Origin: Ruminococcus sp. | GTDB taxonomy: Bacteria > Bacillota > Clostridia > Oscillospirales > Ruminococcaceae | Reading direction: 5' to 3' | Length of the DNA stretch: 8,971 nt | NCBI GenBank assembly: GCA_019417865.1 | Contig: DYCW01000402.1 | Coordinates: 1-8,971 of the forward strand | In this document: positions 1 through 5,291 of the stretch, one piece after another | How positions within the stretch are numbered: the stretch's first letter is position 1 | Layout: the number at the start of each line of letters is the position of its first letter | Notes under the pieces: model-generated | What the model was told of the DNA's origin: nothing | Database searches by the model: none | What the model saw: only the letters and a program-made list of their open reading frames with translations | Position numbers and translations under genes: made by a program

Positions 1-21
1 GGAGATGTGTATAAGAGACAG
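1..21. other. Tn5/Nextera transposase adapter remnant (artefact)
   Basis: Bases 3-21 read AGATGTGTATAAGAGACAG, an exact match to the 19-bp Tn5 mosaic end used in Nextera library preparation. The two preceding bases GG fit the read-2 version of the adapter, which ends in GG before the mosaic end. This is untrimmed sequencing adapter at a contig end, not genomic DNA. An ATG inside it (base 7) gives a false start that adds five spurious residues (MYKRQ) to the fabH reading frame. Confidence 0.96.
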
Positions 22-756
22 GTACAGCGGGAAATTGGGGCTGTCAATGCAGCTTGTTTTGACCTGAACGCTGCCTGCTCCGGCTTTGTCTATGCGATGG
101 ATACGGCACACCGGTTTCTGATGACAGACCGTACGATGAAATATGCACTGGTCGTTGCAAATGAAAGCCTGTCAAAAATTACAAACTACAGTGACCGTTC
201 TTCCTGCATTTTATTTGGAGATGGTGCAGCCGCTGCTGTCGTGGAATATGCACCGGACGCACTGTATACCAGTCATCTTGGTGCAGATGGCACGGGGGCG
301 AAGTACCTGTATGCACACAGTGCCCTGCCACGGTCACCATTTGTCAAGGCAAAAAGAGAAATGGAACTGGGCGATCCCGATATGCGGCTCGCTCCGCAGG
401 CGTGGGAATATACCATGTTGCAGGATGGCAAGGAAGTCTACCGCTTTGCAACTCATGCTTTGGAAAAAGCAGCCCGAACAGCAGCAGAGAAAATCGGCTT
501 CGATTTGAATGATTTGGACAAGGTCATCCCGCATCAGGCAAATATGCGGATTATTGAAACGGCAATGAAGTATTTAAAGCAGCCGATGGAAAAGGTGATT
601 GTGAACATTGACCATCACGGCAACACATCCAGTGCCTCTATTGCAATTGCATTGGACGAGGGCATCCGGGAAGGAAAGGTGCAGCGTGGGGACAAGATCT
701 GTCTGGTGGGCTTTGGTGCCGGTCTGACCTATGCTGCGATTATTATGGAATATTAA
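22..756 (+). CDS. fabH: 3-oxoacyl-ACP synthase III (KAS III), 5'-truncated
   Basis: FabH condenses an acyl-CoA primer with malonyl-ACP to start each fatty acid chain in the cytoplasm. The fragment has the family signatures: the catalytic cysteine in NAACSGF (codon at 76-78), the histidine in VIPHQANMRII (532-534) and the asparagine in HHGNTSSAS (622-624), which together form the Cys-His-Asn triad. The C-terminal GFGAGLTYAA block is intact and the frame ends at a TAA. Aligning the cysteine with E. coli C112 puts the first genuine residue near position 94, so about 93 N-terminal residues and the real start are missing because the sequence begins at an adapter. The stretch between GADG and the QDGKEVYRFA block is about 18 residues longer than I recall for E. 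coli FabH. First gene of the visible cluster, followed by a 378-bp repeat-rich gap before fabK. Confidence 0.95.
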   Translation, partial: VQREIGAVNAACFDLNAACSGFVYAMDTAHRFLMTDRTMKYALVVANESLSKITNYSDRSSCILFGDGAAAAVVEYAPDALYTSHLGADGTGAKYLYAHSALPRSPFVKAKREMELGDPDMRLAPQAWEYTMLQDGKEVYRFATHALEKAARTAAEKIGFDLNDLDKVIPHQANMRIIETAMKYLKQPMEKVIVNIDHHGNTSSASIAIALDEGIREGKVQRGDKICLVGFGAGLTYAAIIMEY

Positions 757-794
757 CAAGCCACAGTCACGGAAAACGACTGCACGCCGCAGGC

Positions 795-820
795 GACTGC
801 GGTCAAGCTGGCTCAGCTTG
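795..820 (+). repeat. Dispersed hairpin module, copy A
   Basis: A 26-nt unit: flank GACTGCGGT (795-803), then hairpin arm CAAGCT (804-809), loop GGCTC (810-814) and arm AGCTTG (815-820). The same unit occurs in reverse orientation at 2884-2909 with only two differences, which change both members of one stem base pair (A805-T819 here, G-C there). It starts 38 bp after the fabH stop codon. Function unknown; it looks like a dispersed intergenic repeat. Confidence 0.8.
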
Positions 821-829
821 GCGAGGTGT

Positions 830-852
830 GCAGAGGGCACGCTGCCCTCTGC
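830..852. repeat. Perfect 10-bp stem hairpin
   Basis: GCAGAGGGCA (830-839) is followed by a three-base CGC loop and its exact reverse complement TGCCCTCTGC (843-852). The GC-rich stem is terminator-like in strength, but neither side carries a T tract (next bases on + are GAACAAAACC), so a classical intrinsic terminator is not supported. It could pause polymerase or protect the 3' end of fabH mRNA. Confidence 0.75.
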
Positions 853-898
853 GAACAAAACCAGTTTGTACAAGACAACTGGACGAGAAGCAAACTAA

Positions 899-995
899 CC
901 GCTGTTCGCCATTTTAAAAACAAAATGACACAGACAACAAAAAATTCGAGAAAAAGGCTGTAAATTCGTACAACATACAGCATGGCGGACAGCGG
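899..995. repeat. Long-range 14-bp inverted repeat with internal hairpin
   Basis: CCGCTGTTCGCCAT (899-912) pairs with ATGGCGGACAGCGG (982-995); the single non-Watson-Crick position is a T/G that would be a G-U wobble in RNA. The enclosed 69 bases are AT-rich and contain a smaller inverted repeat, GCTGTA (957-962) with TACAGC (976-981), which would stack directly against the outer stem. The shape resembles a small palindromic insertion element or a structured RNA; no transposase or target duplication is visible. Confidence 0.65.
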
Positions 996-1008
996 ACACA
1001 GGCGAACA

Positions 1009-1047
1009 GGGAAGCGTTTTCGCCGACCCGTTCGAAAAGGCTTTCCC
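1009..1047. repeat. Imperfect 13-bp hairpin upstream of fabK
   Basis: GGGAAGC (1009-1015) and TTTTCG (1017-1022) pair with CGAAAA (1033-1038) and GCTTTCCC (1040-1047, one bulged T), leaving a G/G mismatch in the middle and a ten-base loop. It lies about 90 bp before the fabK start. No T tract follows. Confidence 0.65.
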
Positions 1048-1134
1048 TAAGAACGAAAAAACAAAACAGCATGTAATATAAAATGCAGAAAAAAGCTTGC
1101 TACCTACAGGCAAAAACAGAAAGGAATCAAACAG

Positions 1135-2061
1135 ATGAAAACCAGAATTACAGAATTGTTCGGATGTGAATATCCGATATTACAGGGTGGTATGGCATGG
1201 GTAGCGGAAAGTACCCTTGCTGCTGCTGTCACGAACGCCGGCGGCGTTGGTATCATTGCTGGCGGCAGTGCCCCGATTGACTACCTGAGAGAACAGATCC
1301 GCATCTGCAAGGAAAAAGTCGGTGATAAACCGTTTGGCGTGAACATTATGCTCATGAGCCCGAATGCAGACGAACTGGCACAGCTCGTGATTGACGAACA
1401 CGTGCCGATGATCACCACCGGTGCCGGCAATCCAGGCAAATACATGGCTGCGTGGAAGGAAGCTGGCATTAAGGTTGTTCCCGTTGTGCCGTCCGTTGCT
1501 CTGGCAAGAAGAATGGAGCGTTCCGGTGCAGATGCGGTCATTGCAGAAGGAACGGAATCCGGCGGCCATATTGGTCAGAACACCACCATGTGCCTGGTAC
1601 CACAGGTAGTCGATGCCGTTTCGATTCCAGTCATTGCTGCCGGCGGTATCGCTGACGGCAGAGGCATTGCAGCTTCGTTTATGCTCGGTGCAGAGGGCGT
1701 ACAAGTCGGCACACGGTTTTTGGCAACCGAAGAGTGCCAGATTCATCAGAATTACAAGGATCTGGTCCTCAAAGCAAAAGATACGGATAATGCCGTAACC
1801 GGCGTCTTCTCCGGCAGCCCATGCCGTGGTGTCAAGACCAAGTTTACCAAGAAACTGCTGGAACTGGAGAAAAATGCTGCCCCACCGGAGGATTTTGAAG
1901 CCCTGACGGTTGGTTCGCTGCGTAAGGCAGTCGTAGACGGCAATGTGGAAGAGGGTTCCTTCCTGTGCGGTCTGATTGCTGGTATGATTCATGACATCAA
2001 GCCCTGTGCTGAAGTCATTCAGGAAATGATGGGACAGGCAGAAACCCTGCTGAACCGATAA
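1135..2061 (+). CDS. fabK: Enoyl-ACP reductase II (FMN-dependent)
   Basis: FabK reduces the trans-2-enoyl-ACP double bond with NAD(P)H and FMN, the last step of each elongation cycle; it replaces the FabI type and is the triclosan-resistant class. The 308-residue protein matches the Streptococcus pneumoniae FabK pattern throughout as I recall it: MKTRITELFGCEYPILQGGM at the N-terminus, PFGVNIMLMSP near 66-76, TTGAGNP near 94-100, VVPVVPSVALARRME near 114-128, the catalytic histidine H145 in ESGGHIG, and the phosphate-binding loop PVIAAGGIADGRG near 165-177 followed by GVQVGTRFL. It is slightly shorter than the ~320 residues typical of streptococcal FabK. The ATG is set by AGAAAGGA (1118-1125), nine bases upstream. 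Nitronate monooxygenases share the TIM-barrel fold, but the FAS II context and FabK-type sequence favour FabK. Confidence 0.95.
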   Translation: MKTRITELFGCEYPILQGGMAWVAESTLAAAVTNAGGVGIIAGGSAPIDYLREQIRICKEKVGDKPFGVNIMLMSPNADELAQLVIDEHVPMITTGAGNPGKYMAAWKEAGIKVVPVVPSVALARRMERSGADAVIAEGTESGGHIGQNTTMCLVPQVVDAVSIPVIAAGGIADGRGIAASFMLGAEGVQVGTRFLATEECQIHQNYKDLVLKAKDTDNAVTGVFSGSPCRGVKTKFTKKLLELEKNAAPPEDFEALTVGSLRKAVVDGNVEEGSFLCGLIAGMIHDIKPCAEVIQEMMGQAETLLNR

Positions 2062-2142
2062 AACCAATCTCGTTCAGAGATCCTACATCATGATAAAATA
2101 GGATTCTAATTTGTACGTTACAGAGGAAAGGAATGTAATAAT

Positions 2143-2883
2143 ATGGCAACTGCATTGATTACAGGTGCGTCCCAAGGCATCGGGGCATGTATCGCAGAAC
2201 GTCTGGCAAAGGACGGTTATCATATCGCAATCAATCACTATCCCAGTGACAGTGACAAGGCAAATGCTGAAAAAGTGGCAGAAACCTGTCGTTCCTACGG
2301 CGTAGAGGCAGAGTTGTTTGCAGCCAATGTGGCAGATTATGCACAATGTGAAGCAATGGTAAAGGCAGTTAAGGCACGGTTTGGCAGCATTGATGCACTG
2401 GTCAACAACGCCGGCATTACCAAGGATGGTCTGCTGCTGCGGATGTCGGAGGAACAATATGACGCCGTGATTGCGGTCAACCAGAAGAGTGTCTTCAATA
2501 TGATGAAGCTGGTAGGGGCTGTGATGCTGCGGCAGAAGCATGGCAGAGTGGTCAGCTTGGCATCCGTTGCCGGTCTGTACGGCAACCCGGGACAGATGAA
2601 CTATTCTGCCTCTAAGGCTGCCATTGTCGGCATGACAAAGACCGCAGCAAAGGAACTGGGTTCCAGAGGCATTACCGTCAATGCCGTTGCTCCGGGCTTT
2701 ATCAAGACCCCAATGACCGATGCTCTGACAGAGGAGCAGAGAGAAAAAATGCTGGGGCTGGTGGCAATGGGACGATACGGCAATCCAGAAGAGATTGCAA
2801 GCGTGGTTTCGTTCCTGTGTTCAGACGATACCAGCTATGTCACCGGTCAGACCATTGAAATCTCCGGCGGTCTGATGATGTAA
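2143..2883 (+). CDS. fabG: 3-oxoacyl-ACP reductase
   Basis: FabG reduces 3-oxoacyl-ACP to 3-hydroxyacyl-ACP with NADPH. The 246-residue length is typical for this short-chain dehydrogenase. Visible are the nucleotide-binding loop TGASQGIG (residues 7-14), NNAG (88-91), and the catalytic tetrad N113, S141, Y154 and K158 (the last two in YSASK), spaced as in E. coli N110/S138/Y151/K155. The C-terminal block ends SYVTGQTIEISGGLMM, as expected. The start follows GAGGAAAGGA (2123-2132). The 81-bp gap before it, where fabD commonly lies, holds only short inverted repeats: ATCTC 2067-2071 with GAGAT 2077-2081, and ATCCTA 2080-2085 with TAGGAT 2099-2104. The stop codon directly abuts repeat copy B at 2884. 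Confidence 0.96.
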   Translation: MATALITGASQGIGACIAERLAKDGYHIAINHYPSDSDKANAEKVAETCRSYGVEAELFAANVADYAQCEAMVKAVKARFGSIDALVNNAGITKDGLLLRMSEEQYDAVIAVNQKSVFNMMKLVGAVMLRQKHGRVVSLASVAGLYGNPGQMNYSASKAAIVGMTKTAAKELGSRGITVNAVAPGFIKTPMTDALTEEQREKMLGLVAMGRYGNPEEIASVVSFLCSDDTSYVTGQTIEISGGLMM

Positions 2884-2909
2884 CGAGCTGAGCCAGCTCG
2901 ACCGCAGTC
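2884..2909 (-). repeat. Dispersed hairpin module, copy B
   Basis: This is the reverse-orientation partner of 795-820: 24 of 26 bases are identical. The hairpin arms are CGAGCT (2884-2889) and AGCTCG (2895-2900) around the loop GAGCC; the conserved ACCGCAGTC flank follows at 2901-2909. The two differences from copy A are G2885 and C2899, which pair with each other, so the stem is kept. It begins at the first base after the fabG stop codon. Confidence 0.8.
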
Positions 2910-2917
2910 CACCCCCT

Positions 2918-2944
2918 GAAAATCATTTCTGTGAAATGATTTTC
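2918..2944. repeat. Perfect 12-bp stem hairpin
   Basis: GAAAATCATTTC (2918-2929) is followed by a TGT loop and its exact reverse complement GAAATGATTTTC (2933-2944). It abuts the next hairpin, sharing base 2944. No T tract follows that would make it a standard terminator. Confidence 0.75.
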
Positions 2945-2965
2945 TGTCCCCCTCACGGGGGACAG
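2944..2965. repeat. Perfect 9-bp GC-rich hairpin
   Basis: CTGTCCCCC (2944-2952), loop TCAC, then GGGGGACAG (2957-2965). This very stable stem immediately follows the AT-rich 12-bp stem. On the + strand it is followed by GTTCTCACC, so it is not a canonical terminator. Confidence 0.75.
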
Positions 2966-2971
2966 GTTCTC

Positions 2972-3058
2972 ACCGAAATCCACAGAACGCAAATCAGGTT
3001 ATCCGTAAAAATATACCTATTTTACGCCGATTTCAGCACAAACCCTGTGGATTCCGGT
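2972..3058. repeat. Nested 87-bp imperfect palindrome
   Basis: Three pairs of arms are nested in order: ACCGAAATCCACAG (2972-2985) with CTGTGGATTCCGGT (3045-3058), one mismatch; AAATC (2991-2995) with GATTT (3029-3033); and CGTAAAA (3004-3010) with TTTTACG (3020-3026). The arrangement suggests one long cruciform or RNA stem with internal bulges, such as a small non-autonomous palindromic element. No coding sequence or obvious target-site duplication is visible. Confidence 0.65.
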
Positions 3059-3073
3059 TTTCAATTAAAATAA

Positions 3074-3097
3074 AAGCGGCTTTTCCATGAGCCGCTT
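3074..3097. promoter_or_regulatory. 8-bp hairpin adjoining the fabF ribosome binding site
   Basis: AAGCGGCT (3074-3081) pairs exactly with AGCCGCTT (3090-3097) around the loop TTTCCATG. The very next bases are the fabF Shine-Dalgarno region GAGAAAGGA (3098-3106). On the + strand there is no U tract, so it would act as a 5'-leader structure; on the minus strand the stem is followed by TTATTTTAA, resembling a weak terminator, but no minus-strand gene upstream needs one. Confidence 0.55.
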
Positions 3098-3112
3098 GAG
3101 AAAGGATTCGAT

Positions 3113-4351
3113 ATGAAACGAGTTGTCATTACAGGAATGGGAACCGTCAACCCGCTTGGCTCCAATCTGGAAACCTTCTGGAACAATGTCAAGAAGGGTG
3201 CACTCGGTATCTCTAAAATTGATACATTTGACACCACGGAAGTGGAAGTCAGCGTTGCCGGTATGGTAAGAGATTTTGACCCGACAGATTATTTGGATAA
3301 GAAGGATATCCGCCACATGGAACGCTTTACGCAATTTGCCGTTGCTTCTGCAAAACAGGCACTGGCAGACTGTGGTTCGGATTTGAAGGATCTCGACCCG
3401 TACCGCTGCGGTGTGATCATCGGCTGCGGCATTGGCGGTCTGGAAATGACCCAAAAGCAGCACAGCATCTATCTGGAAAAGGGCCCGAACCGGATTTCTC
3501 CATTTTTCGTACCCATGATGATTTCCAATATGGCAGGCGGTGAAGTGGCAATGAAGACCAACTTCCGAGGTGATAATTACTGTACGGTCACTGCCTGTGC
3601 CTCTTCAACGCATGCCATCGGCGAAGCATTCCGCAAAATCAAAGATGGTTATCTGGATGTTTGCCTGTGCGGCGGTACAGAATCCACCATCAGTGAATTT
3701 ACCATTGGCGGTTTTAAGACGATGAAAGCACTGACCAAGGAATCCGACCCGGCAAAGGCATCCACACCGTTTGACAAGAATCGAAGCGGCTTTGTACTCG
3801 GCGAGGGCTGTGGTGTGCTGCTGCTGGAGGAATACGAACATGCAAAAGCAAGAGGAGCAAAGATCTACTGTGAACTGGCTGGCTACGGGGCAACCTGCGA
3901 CGCTTATCACATGACTTCTCCCGCTCCGGACGGTGAAGCCGCTGCAAGGGCAATGGTCAACGCCTACACAGAAGCGGGTTTACAGCCGTCTGATATCACC
4001 TATATCAATGCACACGGCACTTCTACCGGTTTGAATGATAAGTATGAAACCAATGCCATTAAGATTGCTCTGGGCGAGGAAGCTGCCAGAACCGTTAAGA
4101 TTAACTCCACCAAGTCCATGACAGGACATATGCTCGGCGGTACCGGTGCAGTGGAAGCCATTGTTTCTGCCTTGTCTATTCATGAAAATTTCCTGCACCA
4201 GACACTCGGCTATACCACGCCGGATCCAGAATGCGATTTGGATTACTGCACCGATGGTCCAGTAGAATGCGAGGTCAAGGCTGCCCTGTCCAACTCTCTG
4301 GGCTTCGGCGGACATAATGCAACGCTGTGCTTCAAGAAGTGTACCAAATAA
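3113..4351 (+). CDS. fabF: 3-oxoacyl-ACP synthase II (KAS II)
   Basis: FabF performs the elongating condensation of acyl-ACP with malonyl-ACP. At 412 residues it has the usual length. The thiolase-fold catalytic residues are all present: nucleophile C162 in VTACASSTHAIGEA, H301 in INAHGTST, K334 and H339 in NSTKSMTGH, matching E. coli C163/H303/K335/H340. Other family blocks are MKRVVITGMGTVNPLG at the N-terminus, PFDKNRSGFVLGEG (219-232), MLGGTGAVEA (340-349) and the C-terminal NSLGFGGHNA. The ATG follows GAGAAAGGA with normal spacing. It opens the tightly spaced half of the cluster: its TAA overlaps the accB ribosome binding site. Confidence 0.97.
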   Translation: MKRVVITGMGTVNPLGSNLETFWNNVKKGALGISKIDTFDTTEVEVSVAGMVRDFDPTDYLDKKDIRHMERFTQFAVASAKQALADCGSDLKDLDPYRCGVIIGCGIGGLEMTQKQHSIYLEKGPNRISPFFVPMMISNMAGGEVAMKTNFRGDNYCTVTACASSTHAIGEAFRKIKDGYLDVCLCGGTESTISEFTIGGFKTMKALTKESDPAKASTPFDKNRSGFVLGEGCGVLLLEEYEHAKARGAKIYCELAGYGATCDAYHMTSPAPDGEAAARAMVNAYTEAGLQPSDITYINAHGTSTGLNDKYETNAIKIALGEEAARTVKINSTKSMTGHMLGGTGAVEAIVSALSIHENFLHQTLGYTTPDPECDLDYCTDGPVECEVKAALSNSLGFGGHNATLCFKKCTK

Positions 4352-4363
4352 GGAGAACGGAAC

Positions 4364-4828
4364 ATGAGCGAAACAATAAAGTTTGATTTGGATACCATTC
4401 GACAGATTGCGGACATGGTATCCGAAAAGGATTTGGGGGAAATCACCCTGAAAACAGAGAACGCAGAACTCACCGTCAAAGGGAAAAAGTGCGTTTCTGC
4501 GGCAGTCGTACCGACAGCACCTGTCCCACAACCACAACTTGCTCCGGCTGCTGCACCAGCAACACCGCAGAAAACAGAAACGCCAGCTGCGGCTGGCACA
4601 CTGGTAAAAGCACCCATTGTCGGCACATTTTATGCCGCATCTGCACCAGATCAGCCACCGTTTGTCAAGGTAGGCGATACGGTGAAAAAGGGGGATGTGC
4701 TGTTTATTATTGAATCCATGAAACTGATGAACGAGGTACAGAGCGAGGTAGAAGGCGTTGTCAAGGAAATTCTGGTTGGCAACGGCGAAGCCGTCGAATA
4801 TGACCAGCCGATTTTACGGGTAGAATAA
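4364..4828 (+). CDS. accB: Biotin carboxyl carrier protein of acetyl-CoA carboxylase
   Basis: AccB (BCCP) carries the biotin that shuttles CO2 from AccC to AccD/AccA. The 154-residue protein has the expected layout: an N-terminal region starting MSETIKFDLDTIRQIADMV, a flexible linker rich in Ala, Pro, Thr and Gln (about residues 45-78), and the C-terminal biotinyl domain with APIVGTFY (83-90) and the biotin-accepting K120 in ESMKLMNE. Serine at 119 replaces the alanine more often seen in EAMK of acetyl-CoA carboxylase carriers; this is tolerated in related biotin proteins. The start is set by AAGGAG (4350-4355), which overlaps the fabF stop, leaving a 12-bp gap and suggesting translational coupling. 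Confidence 0.96.
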   Translation: MSETIKFDLDTIRQIADMVSEKDLGEITLKTENAELTVKGKKCVSAAVVPTAPVPQPQLAPAAAPATPQKTETPAAAGTLVKAPIVGTFYAASAPDQPPFVKVGDTVKKGDVLFIIESMKLMNEVQSEVEGVVKEILVGNGEAVEYDQPILRVE

Positions 4829-4841
4829 GAAAGGAGCCGCT

Positions 4842-5279
4842 ATGGCAGAAGTATTGCTGAATCAGGAACAGATCAAGGAAATCATTCCGCATCGGGATCC
4901 GTTCCTGTTGATTGATGAAGTACTGTCGATGGAAATCGGACAGAAAATTACTGCAAAAAAATATATCAAGGAAGATGACTTCTGGTTTCAGGGACATTTT
5001 CCAGAAAAACCAGTGACACCCGGTGTACTGATGATTGAAATGCTGGCACAGGCTGGTGCGGTCTGCATTCTGTCCCAGCCGGAATTTAAGGGCAAGATCG
5101 CCCTCTTTGCCGGTATTGACAAGGCAAAATTCCGTCGGCAGGTTGTACCCGGCGATGTGCTGGATCTGGAAGTCGAAATTATCAGCCAGAGAGGTCCGGT
5201 CGGCATTGGCAAGGCGGTTGCCAGTGTAGACGGCAAAAAGGCAGTCAGCTGCGAAATCAAATTCGCAGTGGAACAGTAA
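4842..5279 (+). CDS. fabZ: 3-hydroxyacyl-ACP dehydratase
   Basis: FabZ dehydrates 3-hydroxyacyl-ACP to trans-2-enoyl-ACP. The 145-residue hot-dog-fold protein shows the family pattern: IIPHRDPFLLIDEV (14-27), the catalytic H52 in GHFPEKPVTPG and E66 in VLMIEMLAQAG, corresponding to E. coli H54 and E68, then FAGIDKAKFRRQVVPGD in the second half. It lacks the features of the FabA isomerase. AAAGGAG (4830-4836) precedes the ATG by five bases, 13 bp after accB. A perfect 7-bp hairpin, CTGCGAA (5249-5255) with TTCGCAG (5262-5268), lies just before the stop and close to the accC start. Confidence 0.96.
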   Translation: MAEVLLNQEQIKEIIPHRDPFLLIDEVLSMEIGQKITAKKYIKEDDFWFQGHFPEKPVTPGVLMIEMLAQAGAVCILSQPEFKGKIALFAGIDKAKFRRQVVPGDVLDLEVEIISQRGPVGIGKAVASVDGKKAVSCEIKFAVEQ

Positions 5280-5291
5280 GGCAGCTCCTCC

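Larger units (their letters stand above)
757..1134. repeat. fabH-fabK gap: array of inverted repeats, no gene
   Basis: This 378-bp stretch contains no credible coding sequence. It is filled with inverted repeats, one after another: 787-791 with 798-802, 804-809 with 815-820, 830-839 with 843-852, 861-866 with 877-882, 899-912 with 982-995 (enclosing 957-962 with 976-981), and 1009-1047. In related clusters acpP commonly lies between fabH and fabK; no acpP remnant is recognisable here. The last bases carry the fabK ribosome binding site AGAAAGGA (1118-1125). I see no convincing -35/-10 pair; the TATAAA at 1077-1082 has no matching -35. Confidence 0.8.

Noticed and set aside
830..852. The 10-bp hairpin as a fabH terminator
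   Set aside because: There is no T tract after the stem on either strand, so only a pause or stabilising role could be argued.
1074..1084. A -10-like TATAAA before fabK
   Set aside because: The bases 17 upstream (1054-1059, CGAAAA) do not resemble TTGACA, so the region cannot be called a promoter from sequence alone.
895..1113. A 72-codon minus-strand frame in the fabH-fabK gap
   Set aside because: It lies across the inverted repeats, has Cys/Phe-rich composition, no ribosome binding site and no recognisable domain; the structure of the region explains it better.
1180..2067. A 295-codon open frame on the minus strand opposite fabK
   Set aside because: It is fully antisense to a well-conserved fabK, has no ribosome binding site or recognisable motif, and its Cys/His-rich composition is typical of a shadow frame.
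2976..3054. AATCCACAG / CTGTGGATT arms resembling DnaA boxes
   Set aside because: They deviate from the TTATCCACA consensus, occur as the two arms of a palindrome, and there is no origin context nearby.
757..3112. Repeat-rich gaps as a CRISPR array or insertion sequence
   Set aside because: There are no regularly spaced direct repeats, spacers, transposase gene or clear target duplications; the repeats are different hairpins, with only one 26-nt unit shared.
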